Shown one piece after another: positions 46,757-61,800 of a stretch of DNA of 64,000 nt. The DNA is from Fasciolopsis buskii. Its lineage: Eukaryota; Platyhelminthes; Trematoda; Plagiorchiida; Fasciolidae. The stretch covers positions 394,838 through 458,837 of the forward strand of contig LUCM01000241.1 of assembly GCA_008360955.1 (NCBI GenBank), read 5' to 3'. The position numbers and the translations under genes were made by a program. Position 1 is the first letter of the stretch; every line of letters starts with the position of its first letter. The notes beneath the pieces were generated by a model that did no database searches, was not told where the DNA came from, and was given only the letters and a program-made list of their open reading frames with translations.

Positions 46757-49700
46757 GTGATTACTTAATGGTGAATTGAGCGTTGATACAACATAGTGAA
46801 TTATTTCACCAAAACATCCAATCTCCTACTGCTAACGCTCGGTTCATTTTTTTCAATAGTGTCCACAGGCGCACGTTTTTGGTGCCGCTGCACTTGCTGT
46901 GCTCTACTGAAATGACTCTAAGCACAACCACCTCAACTGGTCCCGTGGCTTGGGTCTGATAGAGAAACCTTCGAATTTATGGCGGAATTGTTTGAATTGC
47001 GATTCACACCTGCCATATTATAGCCGTATAAAAACGTCATTTAAATGTCTTCGTTTGACCAATCGATGAGTTCTTAGGAGGGCTGATAAATCTTTACAAG
47101 GCTCCACTAATTTTCTAGTCATCGGCAGTTACAACCGTTGGGCATTGACTTTTCGTGCTGCAGAATTTTTGTGCAAAATATTGGAGACAAAGTGTTCAGC
47201 TGGCTAATAATTTCAGTTGCAGTCACTGACCGGTTTCTCAATGGGATCTACCCATCGAAGGCTACTTGGTTCATACACTCTTGAAGTGCTAAAATTAATT
47301 CCTAACTTAGTGATCGGAATCAACTTTCCAAATCGCCTGAATGGCTCTGACTTCCTTAGAGCCTTTCATTCACAAGGTGAATGACTACGGTCAATGGATT
47401 AAAAATCAAGGATGGCAAACTAACAAACATCTAAAACAATAAAGAAGGATAACATCATTTCGCGGACCGTAAATAAGTCAGCATAGAAATAATGATAGCA
47501 GTTCGCCAAACAACGTTGTTGTGCATATTATTCAACTGGGAAAAAAATCACATTAAATCCGCTCGTGGACCAGTTTCCGTTGTTGCCAACAACTTGTGAA
47601 TTGATACTATGAGTAAATAAATCAATTAGATGGGGTTGTGGTGAATTGCTCTGTGAGCCCAGGGCAAAAACCGACAATTTTTCGAACAATATTTTTTCGT
47701 GTTTTTACCAAACGATTTGCGCAGGAGAAAACCAATTCTAAGTAAACGGTAGTCTTGGGACAGAGCACGTCCACAACCACTCTTATTTTATCGCCAATCA
47801 GTTTCGTTAAGTTTTAAGTGTGTGACGGCGAACGATTAACAAAGACATTTGTCAGTCCCCTTAAATTATCAAAAACGGTAATCCGACGGTGCAGTTTACT
47901 GACTGCTGACAGCGGTCAGCTGTTTCGCAATGGGACCGCTTTGGTATGCTCTCTCGCTCACGAGCACTTTTAGGAATAATCTTACGGTAAAAAATCCAGC
48001 CGTACTACTTCTACGAGTGGCCCGTTTCCCAAGGGAGCTATGATCTGATCCCTGCAGCATCGGCTGCCGGCTATCTATTACTAGGGATAGCCCATAAACT
48101 ACTTCCGAAGTTCAAAGTATTATGTTTTGTCTGGCAGTGAAATTCAAAGGTCTGCAATTTGTAAACAGTGACAGCTTTCCCTACGATGAATCTTATCATT
48201 TTTGGTTAGTAAAGAAATATTTATCGTTGCTTCATGAAGGTCTATTTGACCGCATTGTCTGGAGTTGTCGGATTGAAAATGTGCCTCTATATTTCGGGAT
48301 GTGTTCTGGAGAAACAAACTGCAAGTTTCACAGTTTCGAACATAAAACCTGCAGAAAACAAGTGCAGCTAGCATGTCTGCTCACGGTAGAGCTGTGGTTC
48401 AATTTAAAATTTACAGTTTGGATGTCTCCATGAATCTGAATAAATTCCCCTGCAATGTCATCTCTGTTAGGAAATATAAGAATGTCAATGATCCCCACAT
48501 GTTATTTGATTGATTTTACTGTTCATTTGCACTGTTTTTTATAATATACAGAAAAGCAATATTACTGTTAGCAATAATTAGAAGTTTTAGTTTCAGCTGT
48601 ATCCCATTTATTCTTCCCATGGGCATAGTGTCGGTAGGTTTCCTAGGTCGAAGCCTGCGATATTCTTAGGACATCATGCTGAATCGTTTTGCAATCCAAG
48701 AATTAATCTTAGTGGTACTGGATAAGCCATGGGGTTTCCAACCAAATGCAAACTCTTATCTGAGTGCTTAGTACATTCATTATATAGTGAAGGGTCTGGA
48801 TTCGGCATATCCAGTTCACACATCTAACTCATACGACATTGAACGTAGCGCTACAGGCGTCCTACACCACCTGTGATTGTTATGTAAGAATGGCTGAAGC
48901 TGATTACCATCCGTTAACCCGCCGGAGAAAGCGGGACATTTCCTCCAATTCTACCAGTTTGGAGGATACAACGAGCGGAAACATGCAGAAGGAAATGCCC
49001 AGCAGAAATCATTTCTTTAGCCTACAATCCCGTTAGTGTTTTTGCCATAAAGACATGAAATGGCTTCGGAGCTTATCAGAATGTCCTTTCTGCTGGATTA
49101 CGACAACTATTTGACGTCTGAATCGTAAACCGTTCATCTCAAGTGGAGGTGAAATAGTCAGTGCGAAGTCAAAACATAGGGTCAGTTGACACAGAATGGA
49201 GTTTCTTGTTTCAGAGATAGATATGAACGAACGGTGGAAATCAGAATCAAGAATGAAGCAAAAGTGAAAAAGAATAAGAATTGTACTCCAGCCGCGGCCA
49301 CATTGTTGACTGAGCTGTTCCCTTAGTTCTGCCTCCATCAATCCTGTGGCGCAAATCAATGATACTAGCGAGTTTGGTATGAAGATTCTCACGGAATCAA
49401 ACGCGTATTCATGATCAAAATGTTTTTGTAGGCCAGTACTGCAGACTACCGTAGACCTACATTTATGAAGGAATCCGAAAACGTATTCGCTAACCTTATG
49501 CCAACTATATTCTTCCTTTTTCCAGGATATACTCCTGTTCGGTGCAGCTGGAATCTTCAGATGACTATTGGTTATCCGGTGAAATTGATCGCGGTAGCAC
49601 GAAATTGCTGGTGAATATCAATTCGATTGTTTCACGCTGTACAGTTTTCGTTTTGTCCTCATCTGAACAGAGAATGGTTCGCCTTTGAATTCCGAACCGT

Positions 49701-52700
49701 CTGATGGTGGATTGTCTGTTGATTGTTGCATTGTTTTCGTTCTTGAATTCGATTACTGCACTCCACACATCAATTTTGCTCTTGTATTTAAAACCTCCTC
49801 CTGATTCATTCGTTTCAGTGGTCAAAAACATCCTGTTTGTTTCTGAACTAGTCGCTTCATCGTTTTGCTCACTTTACGTGACACCAGTAAAATTTCATCT
49901 AAGGCAAAATATACTTTTGCTTTGGGGGCTATCTCATAGTCCGATAGATCACTCTGTGAAATAACATTTTCGAGGTCCTTTTATTCCAGCAGATTTCCCA
50001 AATCAGAAAATGTTATATAGATCAACCAAGTGCGTCAACACTAGCCCTTAATGCTTATTGGCTATCTTTGAGTTCATCATCCGTGTTGCATTAAAGGAGG
50101 GTTTCCTGGCTGGAAACAGGCGTTCACGAAAAAGCACTGGACCATTTAGTCGCGGGACTGGACTGAACAGTTCATAGCAAATATGCCTTTTGTGGTACTT
50201 GTTTCCAAATAAAGCATTCACGCTTCAATAAACCGATGGCCGCTAAACGGTAGCCACAAGTTATTTACTTATGTTCATGAATAATTAAGCATGGGAAGGC
50301 TTGTGGAACCTAACCCCTTAGCATAATCAAAAGTGAAGAACTGAAATTAAAATATTGATATGAGAATTGAAAACATGTTCTTTAGAGGTACTGATGCATG
50401 TGGAGTACGTTTGTCAGCGCTTAGAGCCAAAGAAAAAGACAGACCACTGTTTTAACCAAACTTGTTTTCACTGTTTTCTAGGTAATAGAGAAATTAATGA
50501 CGCAGTTTTTGTCGACGTATCATACTGGATCTGCGAAAAGAGTAGTTTTCTCTGTTTCCCACGAATGAACCACGACATACCATCATATTACTTGGCGGAC
50601 AACCTCCTGACATAGATGATGTTCGTTTTTAAGATTCAGGCAAGTTAAGCAATAAGTCTAATCAACAGACTGTGTTTTCCATTCGGTTGCATAGTGATCG
50701 CTGATTTGAGCAAATCCAGTACGTATACAATGGGTATCGTTTTTTTGAAAATTAGACTAAACCATCAAAGATTATGCGTTGTTTAACTGTAAATAGAATG
50801 GTTTACGTTTATCAGAGTTGTTTAAATTCAGCACGAAATCACAAGATAAAAAGATGGTCGGGCCGACCATCTGTTGTTGTTCCGACGTTAAAAATTTCAA
50901 GTATATTCTTTGCACATTTACTCAGACGGTTCACATAAACTGGACAGTAATGAACGAAGCGTAGATACTTCATTTTGAAAGCACCGTAAGAAAATACCTG
51001 TAGACATTCTTTGTGGTGCAATGAACGATAGTGGCATTTTTAAAGCATTCGCAATGCAATTTCAGGGGATCAAGAGGAGACATGGGTATTTCTATTCGCC
51101 TCCAGTATCGACGCCACTCACCGTGATTGCCAAGATTTAGGGCCTACTGACGCAGCTAGCTGTAGCTCATTTGTTTACTCTTGCTTTCAACTTTGTTCGC
51201 ATTGTAAATTTCTTTCGATTATTTGATTAACCATACTTGGAAAATTACCCACTCACCAAAGTCCTGTTCCCCTCTTATTTGTTATCGGAAATGAGCAAAT
51301 TATTCATTCTTAAAAACAGAATTTATCATAACACAGAAGTAACGTCCAAAATATCAGTGACTTGTGGCTTTTAAATCGACACAGTGAATTCACTGCATCG
51401 TATTTCCAACTTCCCTAATTAATTCCCATCATAATGTCGGTCGATTTTTTTTATCCTAAGCGATCATTTTGTTTATGCAGGACAAGGAGAGTCCATCAAT
51501 TATTTTCTGTGCTTTTCCAAACAGAATCTACACAAATTTGGAGTCATTTGTCTTTATATGATTACTGCAGATGTGGTAGTGTGTAAACCAATTAAAAAAC
51601 AGGCAAGGCTCTCTCTTCTGTCCTCCCCGCAAGCTCTCTGGTGGTCACTGGAATAAAACAATCTGGCACGTGGTTGCCGGAATCAGCAGTGTCCATTAAT
51701 CGGAATTTTTGGGTGGTCAACTTTGAAAGGAGAAATATTGAATAGGTGAACGATTGATTAGGTTTTGGGTTTGTTTGCCTGTTTGAAGGAATAAAGTGAC
51801 CTCAATTTGAGACGGGCTGCTACCATAATGGTGTTTACTGTAGAATAACTATCCAATGGAAACCCATTTAAGACTGCGAAACTAATAACTTATTCGTTCG
51901 GTAAGCAAACAGATCTTCCTCTCGGTAGAAAATGTAGCTTGAAGTGTATTATACTCAGCAATAGCTAATGGGGGCATATTGTCGAACAGCCAAGCGCCTT
52001 GCAATCTCATGTTAAATGTAGGAATTCTATAGAAAATCATCTGATGCCTTATCAATCAAGTGCTTCGAATTTTAACAGTAATAAATTATAAGCTTATTTT
52101 AAAAAGCTCAGGAAATCCATCACAAAGATAGCTTTGAATAACCTTACACTCTTTTCCGTTGCCTAGTTGTCTCTGTGTATTTCATAGTAGGTCCTACTCA
52201 TCGTCTATAAGTAGGCAAGTGCAGGTTAACATCTTCGATTTAAATTAATTCCGTTCAGTTCAGTATCTTCAGCCGTTGATCATGTTCTAATGTACCCTAA
52301 TTATGATTGTCACATCACAGCATAGAAAAATAGCAAAAAGGACAAATGGCATTGGGTAGAAAACATCAGCAATCGCAATGTGGCACGTCACGTAAATTTC
52401 TGGGTTCTTTCATTTGATCTAGTAAATCAGGACGAAATGCCTCAGTATTTTTTTTTCTAGCTTAGTTCACCGTTGATGAATGCTTTCCATAGCCAGTAAA
52501 AGTAGCATAGGGACTAACAGCCCCTGAAATCCCTTAGAGTAACAAAATTTTCGAAGGAAACCCAAACCGCAATAAAAACGGAATAACGTTTACATATTTC
52601 CCGTTGTCATTGTTCGAGTTGTGGTTAATGTCCCTTTATCGTGCTTTCCGGTGTTTCCCTAAGTTTCTCTGAGATTTAAAATTAAGAACATACTTACGAA

Positions 52701-53581
52701 AAACCCATGGATTTTTCAAAAGCGCAACGATCTAGTACTCATGTGGCCCAATTCTGAGTTGCTAGGACAAGAATATCTTACAGAAGCCAGAATACTAGGA
52801 CATCAGACACAGCAATTAACTTAAACATAGGAATGCACCATTATTTCCACTTGGGTATTATGCATCTGCAGAACAAACAATTCAAGGTTTGACAAAAAGA
52901 AAACAACCATTCTCACTGTTCAAAATAGAACTGATTAACAAATGATTTCAGAACGAAGGACGAAGTATTTCGTTTTAATAACTGATCCAGCGAATTTAGA
53001 AGAGCTTTTCTCGAATGGGCAATAGTAATATCAAAATTACTTACCTTGATTAGTCCCCCAGAGAGTGGAGTACTTACTGCTTATCATGTGACCATATATG
53101 TTTTCTGGCCCTTTCGATATTCAAATCACTCACAAAATGCGTAACTCTTCGCATCTAAGGTTGCATCCAGTTCGCCATATTTTTGATGCGCTTGATTGGT
53201 TTCGAAGTTTTTGTCATTTGATTTTCAAAGCGACTGATCCAATTTAACCTTACCCTAAATATCGCTTTTGTGTTTCCACGGTAACTCTAATCCAAAAACT
53301 GGCTAAGGAGCATATTAGGTGTGGCGGCCGAAAGTTTACCGAAACTATTCATGCCAGTTGCTATACAGAAATAATTTGGGTTACTGCTTGTCTCGCGTTG
53401 TATTAGAGAAGGTCTGTACATTTTAGAAGCATTTAATCTTCTATTTAAAAAGTGCTATTGGGCATTAATATAAACTGTTAGATTCCAATTTTTCTGATAA
53501 GCAGAGACTGATTCTGTCGTAACTAGCATATTTTTACGGATAGGTGGACAGAGTCTACTCGAGTGAGAAATATGCTACTTA

Positions 53582-53593
53582 ATATATATATAT
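53582..53593. repeat. (AT)n microsatellite
   Basis: A short run of alternating AT is directly visible. Confidence 0.7.
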
Positions 53594-55789
53594 AAACCTA
53601 TATCAGGGAATTGTGTATCCCCTTTCTGAAGACCAATCGGAAGGAATCTTCCGTCGAATCGCCCTGTGATTCTAACATGGATTCATCATCTATGCACTTT
53701 CCTAATGAGCTAAATGAGATTCTGTTGTCAGAAATTAGTTCAGTCGAGGATAAACAATGAAAATGCTGCATATTTCAAATATCAGGATTGCATGATGTGC
53801 AGAGTGAAGGGAGAAACTGTTGCATATTGCGACATGTTATTCTGAATGACTTGATTTAAGCTGCCTTGTAAATTGGTGGTCTTGTGATATGAAACGTCGA
53901 CTTACGGTTGCCTCCGCCTAATAGGCTGTTTTGCATAAACATAACCATATAGGGATTTGGATACATTATCTAGACATCAAATCCGTTGTCCGTGTGCCGA
54001 GTTGCAAACGGATTCGTCTGCTTCAAAATGAAGTCTAGTTAGAATAGCTGGAAGAAAGACTGGTGGAAAAAACGCCGCTTGCCTGGATAATAAGCAAGCA
54101 CATTCGGCAAAGATCACGCAGGAATCAAAATTTTGGATAACAGAACCATATAAAGTGGAACAAATCTAGGTTAGCATAATACAGAATCGCTCACGGAATA
54201 ATAAATTAGATGACAATGTATTAATAATTTTAGTCATTAATTCAATTTAATGGATCTTCTGTGAAACAAAGATTCCGTCGAAAAGTACAGTGAAATTCGT
54301 CATGGAGAAATATCCATATTAGTTTCTTGTATTTCACAGCGGTACACATTGGGGAGGTTGATCACAGTTACAAGCCATTCCAGTTGTGCAAAGCACTGTG
54401 GTTAAGTGACTTCGATGAAGCAAACGTCCGGTGCTTTCCCGTTTACTTCAAAAACATCAATCTCATAATTTTCAGTAATAATTAGATCGACGTAAATTAG
54501 TAACCTGCTAAAGAGCCTCAAGCTCCGCGGAAGCAGTTTTCGTGCCCTCTCGACTTGCTGTGCATCGGAGCAACACTTCGCATCAAACTTTCTGAAAGTT
54601 ATACACTGGGTGAATCATCAATTTGCGCTGAGTGATCGCATTGTTAAAGCACTGATGATCGCAACATTTTGGTCATAGGAGTATATTTTCTTGCTCATAT
54701 TCTCCTATGCATACCCAAATACAAAAATTGATACGTGAGTGCTGTTTTCTCCTCGATTGCAGTTCAAATAAATATCCGAGATTTAATATTTCAGTTAAAA
54801 TAAAATAAGACAGAAATCAGAGCATCATGTTCGGTTTCAAACTCCTTATCCTTCGTGCGTATTCATTGATGGGGAAACTTCAATAATAACAAAATCCTCT
54901 CACGTCGATGGTTCTTCTGTTGCTGCCTCTTTGCGAGTAGCTTAATTTTATATCTAGTGGTATGCACCTGAAAACGTGCTTAGTTATATGGATTAACAGA
55001 TATTGTGTTAGTTGTAGCCTCAACTTAGCAACAACGTTATCGATTTATTATCGGACATGGGCTCTAAAGGTACATGGTAATCGAACACGTGACGATAGCT
55101 CGACAAACAAAACGTTGACGGAGTCATGTTGATGAGAACCAAATGAAATCACTCAGACTCGGACAGGAGTAATCACAGTTAACCATGAAAAATAGAAGCT
55201 TATTACCCAATAGAAAGGTATTTTAATGGGAGAGGAGAATACTTTTGTAAACCCAAAGGCACTATGCGAGTCTGGTATGCTTTGTTTTGCTTTTAATTGA
55301 TTCCCAGCAAGCAAACCACGACCAATTATTGATATTCGAATGCATTTTGTGCACACTTTGGAAGAAAAATAAGTGTTCATTTTTATCGGTGCACAAATGC
55401 CGAAAGACCTCCCAACAGATCCTCTACACAAACTGAACAATGATGCTTTTTTTCTTGCAGATTCCAATATGTTGCCATTATATCTGTTCTTCAGTGATTT
55501 TCATAGGATCTGAAGGCACGAAAAACAATGAAAGCCTAGACTGTTTTGCAAAAATATACTATCCCTCAGGAACCCACGAACAAATTTATGTGCGCGTCAA
55601 ACTAGTAGGATGTATGGTGAAGAGAGTTCAAAGCGACATTGCTTGTTTTCAACCCAGTGTAAAATGCTGATGAAATTCGGCAACCAAACCGGCAAACAGA
55701 CTGGAAGATCTTCATGGAAGGAAAGACTTCAGTGATAGAGCTCGTAAAAGGTTTTCTATTTAATTCAGATGTTTCTCCTTTCTGAGAGG

Positions 55790-55840
55790 GCCTCGGTCAT
55801 CGAAAACGTCAGGAGCTGGAAGCTCCCAGGTTCGATTGTG
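55790..55840 (+). repeat. Possible tRNA-like relic
   Basis: A perfect box B core GGTTCGATTGT lies at 55829-55839. Just before it is a strong hairpin GGAGCT-GGA-AGCTCC (55812-55826) where an anticodon arm would be. CCTCGGTCATCG at about 55790 is only a poor box A. A tRNA-derived relic is possible; chance cannot be excluded. Confidence 0.25.
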
Positions 55841-58800
55841 AAATTCAAGGTGAAAATATTAACAGAATTTTGAGAGCGTACAAGTTGTTTTAAAAATAGA
55901 TCAACATGGCAGTTTGTACCGCAAGTACTCTGGGCTTCAATCAAACTAGTGGGGACATTGCGCGACATTAACACCAGAAGCAATGAGTTGGCAGAGCAGA
56001 AACTACTGGAATTTTCCGTCATCAGTTAAATCAAACGCATAAGCTAATCATGACTTAAATAATGTTCCAAACAAGCACATAAACATTCAGCAAATTTTCC
56101 TATCTTTCTAGGTGTATCTAATCTTGAGTTTTCCGTGAATTCTCGTATTTCGCAGCTAGTAATTAGTCGTCAGGGGATAAACAAAAGATCATACACGAAA
56201 TTGCAGTAACATGTCTTGTTTGCTCCTCCCCACTCCTTCATAGTTATTTCCTGAAACAGTTCTACCCGTCCTGTCCGTCGAAATATTCGGCCTAAAACCC
56301 CCTAAAAATTAACAATTAACAATATGGATTATTTACTACGGAATCCTACTAAAACCGAAGCGATCATCTTAGTCTGTGGATTAGACCACGTTTCACAAGT
56401 TTGGTCCCCCAGTTCCGACCCGCAATTTTTCACGGCAACTACTTCCACCAAACCACTGTCGCATAGAGCTCATCCGGGAAGTTCTTGTTGTGACTTCACT
56501 GTTGAGTAAACAGCCAATGGCTGGCTCCATTAGTTTCATTCCTCGGCTGGGTTTTATGGCTGATTTTTCGTAATCACTCATGCATAATACTGGACTTAAT
56601 CTAAGCTGTACTTACTCCAATCCGTAATAATGAGTTTCATATATTCATTGATTTACTAGTTGCTCAGTATCGCTGTCGTGCATGCACATCTACGCGTGTC
56701 TTCTCTTGATTCTGCCTAATTCATGTGGTAATTCATACACCTCGCACCTGCATGCTTACGTGCCTTTGTTTGCCTTCGTGGAGGTATCTGTGTTCAGCCG
56801 AATGAATAATTGCACACCAGTGATAGAAATATATTGCATTAGGCGTTCCCTACCGTCACATCCAAAGGACATTTCACGTAATGTGCACACTGGGAAATCA
56901 AAACAGGTTTATTCAAATCCCGATTAACTAAGCAGCAGAAAGACAAAGTAACTCACCGACCCTCGACAAGTTCGAATGTGTCAGGGTGTTCATGTTAGGT
57001 ACTCTTAAATCGCCGGTCTGCCAGTTAACTAAAGTACCAATAGATAAAGTTTGCAGAATTGCCACACCTAACAGAATCCGAAAGTGAAATTCATTTATAT
57101 AGAGAGAATTTGAATGCATTTCTGGACTTGACCAGCAAATATGAACAGAATGTAGCCTACCAGTTGGCTTATGAGAACACGATGATGGATCATGTTAACT
57201 GGTCCAATTACGTTAGCATATTGCATTCGACACAGTGAAATGTTCCGTATTTTAGCTCTGTTCCACAAGACGAAATAGATGGCAGGCATATATTTGCATT
57301 CATGAAACTATAGAACGCTGTTCAAATTTTTTAATCTAATTGAGTTCAAAATTAACCATGAGGCCAATCAGACTTAAATAACGATTTGAAAGTTTCAAAA
57401 TGCGATCCCATCCGAATAACCAGCTAAAATGTTGCGTTCGGCCATTCAGTTTAAATTGCTGCATCCAACAGTCCTGGGCTGAAATGAACGTTTTAAAGAA
57501 AGGGAACTCAGTGTAACCTTGCATTGCGATCGGAAAAGTAATCAGAAAAGATACGTTTTCTTTTCCTAGCCCTTCTATTGCTCTGCTCACTCACGGTACT
57601 CTTAATTGTGGACTACCCTTTATCAGGCGCTCGCATTACTCCGGGGTTGACCTGTGGAAGAACTCTCCAACTCGAAGATATCAATGTCTTCCTGCCATGC
57701 AGTAATTTAGTTTTCAGAAAGGCTGCATATTTCTGTCATTATTTGGTGATACCCTCCATTTCTTTTTTTCCATTTTCTAGGAATACCAACATTTTGACCA
57801 AATATTTCAAATGGGACCCTACTTTATCCTCAAAACAGTAAGCGACAAGAAGGAATTCCTTTCAGATTTTATCATCTAAGGCTTATATGTATATATTATT
57901 CAGCAGCAAAAGAAAGATAGGTGACTAAAATTTTCGAAGGCTAACTGAGTGAACAGCTAAATTATGATGCCTTGAGGAACAATGATCCTGGCAACATTGG
58001 TGCCATCTGAAATTGTGTGAACTGTTTGATCGCACAGAAAGGGAAGACACATGCAAATAATAGAGATTAGAAAACAGACAAGAACAGAAGAAAAGGACGA
58101 CCGGAGAGTTCGCATACAAAGGTGTGTGGTGAAACTCATCGCTGCATTGGGAACAACAGTGGGCGCAAAACAGCATTCTCTCGACAATTCCAGACTCAGC
58201 AATGGAATTGCGGTGACTTCAGATGTCAAAAGAGACCGTATGCTTGCTCGCTTAGTGTGAAATCAAGGACTCACCAAGATGAGTTTAGAAGCGCTTAATC
58301 AACCTGTCTGCTGACTGATATCAACCAAGTCTAAAACTGCCCTTACAGTTGTTCCAATCATTCATGTATCAAGAGTGGCAGGGAAGTATTTTTATACCTC
58401 TGTTGACAGATTTCTCATCTTACATCTAGTATACGGTGTACTGCTTGAGCATAAACAACAGAAATAAAACTAGTAATTGATACTGACACGGCAAACTGTC
58501 CTTAGAGTTCTAAACGTCTTCCTGGATACCAACATATTCATTTGATGTTTTTTCTCCATATAATGATGATTAAACCGTTCCCGAAAACTGAATTCATCAA
58601 TTCTTCTACCTTTCTCTGTTGTCCTTCGGCTGCAGGTAAATTGTGATCTACTGCAGAGATAGTTGATCAGGTTTCTTTGGTACTGATGAGGTACTGCATA
58701 GGAGCAGTAAATTTCGTCCTTGCGGATTCCTGAAATATCCTCTTTTGCATGCGATTGCAGTCTTTCTTCAATTTTCAGATATCTAAATCAAGGGAATAAT

Positions 58801-61800
58801 GATACCAAACACCAGAATGTGTGACGCTTGTAACTCCAGTGCTTCTCAGTGGCAGAATAAACATGGAGAAAGTCGGTCAAATTCAAAAACAATGCTCAGA
58901 AAACCGAAATCTTTGTAAATTTCATCAAACGTGTTTTACAAAATGTTTGAATATATTAAATGGAAAATTTTATTCTGTTTCTACTGTATTTTGCATGTTT
59001 TGTTAATTTTGACCGCATCATCACGCTCAATCACCCCTTGACTATTAATTCTAAGATCACATGGTTACGAGGTCTGTCAAATTCAGGCAAAAATCATTTC
59101 ACAATGGTCTAATATAAAATAAACAAACAATCCGTTAAATATTTTTTTACTATTTTTGTTGAATTGTGGGTAAACAACTTATGAATCACAGTAAAATTGT
59201 GGATAGGCTACGGTACTCAGTTAGCATGTGGGTTAGCTGCATTTGCTAACTCCCCATTAAATCGATTTTGACCTTGGAGGAGTCCACATTTTCTGGACAG
59301 ACTGGACTAGCAAAAGTCACTGTGCTGAAAGTCAATTGCGGAGAGTTGCTGGACTTCTCAAGATTTTAAGTGACAAAACATTTATTGAAACGTCAAGTGG
59401 GTTTGGCTTTATTTGTTTACTCGATTAAAAGGGCGAAAAGTACCTGGGGTGATTATTTTTAATCACGTGACAACCCCAGAAAAGTAGACGATAAATACTT
59501 CATGAAAAAATGTGAATTTTAGCAACCTAATGCTAGTTTGCCTGAGGTAAATTTGAATCAGCAAAAGGTTAACTTCAAAACATCCCCGCTTTTAGGTACT
59601 AGCAAATAGTTAAAAAGTTGTGTTTTTGGTTTGATGACATCGAATTTCTTCAATGACAAAATAATTTTCTGTGAAGAAGTTCCGCTTACATGCGGGTTCT
59701 GTAATCGCATCCGCCGCAAGTATTATTACTGGCGAACAAGTGCCCTCCCGCAACCTTATAATAGTGTAACTAACTAGAAAGATGAGTATCATAGTTACTA
59801 TTCACAACTCATCTTTAAAAACAACATAAGATAGACTGGTCGTTCGGTATAGCATGAAAAAGTTGTTCGTTTCGTGGATTGGAGATTGGCAATTCATATT
59901 TTGCTCATTGTGCACAAGAACTGATTTGACGTTTCCGCGGAACAGTTGCCTGTGATTTTCTGGTGCTAGCTGATGCATTTCCTTCCTTTGTTTAACCTTG
60001 GAGGAGGACGGGCGGAAGGCACTGACAAAACGTTTTAGTCAGATGCCGTGTAACAAGTATAACAATGGCGAGAATCATTCATGTATTGCAGGACTGATAT
60101 TAAACTAGCCGCAAATCCCAAGTTGAGTTATCCACGCAAAAACAAAAGCAGTTCGTCGGTATTATTGTGAAATTGAGATACCAAAGTTCTAGGTTGAATT
60201 AAACAGACCGTAAGTAACTTATCGCTTTTTTTCACTCCTTACGCATAATGACGAAAGTAACGACACCCGTTCGGGCATCAGCGGTTGGAACAAGCTTGTC
60301 CACTTATTTTCTTAGCCTTGAGGTTAGTATATAATGTTAAACGAGAATTTGAATAGGAATAGAAGTAATGTTTACGTATCTCACTAGGTCCTCCCAAAAA
60401 TTTGTTTCAAAATTTTATCAAATCAAAAATATCCACTTTGAAAATCCGCAACGACATTCAGACCAAAAAACGAATTCGTCTCGCGCAATGCATCCAAATT
60501 TCCACTCACCCTCTGAAGTCCCTGATTTTCGTGAAACGCTAGCTGTGTCATCATTCGGATGAAGATACTGATGGTGTTTTTGAAGAGAAAATGAAATGGT
60601 CAATAATTTCTGTGTAAAATGAATAATAGACAGAGGTCCAATTTTGACCGTTATGCATAAAACATTCCTTGTTTTTTCATAAATATATAACGCTTCTGGA
60701 ATCCCCGGACAAAAGATCCTCTAGAATACAATCAAGGTTGCATTTTTTTAAGATTTATCAGCCATGCACTGCCAACTAATCGTTATTAGGTGGCGACAAG
60801 CTTAGACACATTCGAGTTATGACTCACAACCTAGTTCTTATTCGGCCGTGAAAGCAGCCAACGAATCAGATTATGTGATGGGGAAATGTAGTTCTGTTTC
60901 TAACGCATCTACCTCGTTCTCGGCAAACATTTTCAAACCCAAAGATGACTAATACGTGAAATGAAGTTGATGAGAATAGCAGTCTTCCACCTCGAAAAGG
61001 TCACGACTGAGCATCCTGAAAGGACATGGATTCACATGGTGCGTTAAACCCATATCACCATGCAGGTGTTTTAGGTGAAGCATGAAGTGTCAAGAAAGTA
61101 ACATTGAGGAAATCGAAAGGTATTTGACTCGTGACGTGAAAAATGCCTCTGTGTAAACAGCTTTTCATGATCTTCCTTGTGGGAGTATCAGTGTGACCTT
61201 CATTTTGAACATTATTGCAGTTGTCTGAAAATTCTTCCTTATTGTGCTATTATTGAAGCCGGGCGATATCACACCGTGTTTGATTCGTGGAGTGTGCTTT
61301 ATTGAGCTGTCTTACAGAGGTCGAGTAGCATGTCAGTCCCAAATAATGTATTGATTGTCTAAGCGCTGTTTTTCCAATCATCAATAACATTATTTTTACT
61401 GTCTATAACATCTTTGGTCAATATTTTGCTGCTGTCGGCAGCCGTCCGCCACATGTAAGACTACTTTTGTCGATCACTGTGGGTTAATTTCATTTGAAAT
61501 TTACACAATACAGCGTTTTTCTAAATTATTCGAATATTGCGGTGAGTTGAAAGACTTTACCTTCGAACCTAGAGAAAAGTGCAACACCACAAGGTCAGGA
61601 GCAGAATCCGTGTAAGTTGATACAAACGAATTCATGAAAGATGTTAGCATGTTCAAGCTTATTAGCCATCAACTGATTAGAGTTATAATGCACCAACAAA
61701 TCTATGGGCAGATAAATAATAGATTCTAAAGACACCAACCAACAACGTTAGTGACTCTCACAAGTGTCTAACTGGGGACCAGATGCGACTACCACACGAA

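Noticed and set aside
46711..46757. Second hammerhead-like motif on the plus strand (CTGATGA ... GAAA) next to the SINE
   Set aside because: CTGATGA, a short helix-like spacer and GAAA occur, and a hairpin follows. However, CTCC before the core pairs with GGAG after GAAA, which is not hammerhead topology. The cleavage triplet position carries G and no stem I partner exists.
58684..58720. CTGATGAGG at 58.68 kb as a hammerhead core
   Set aside because: No GAAA at the right distance and no stem II; chance match.
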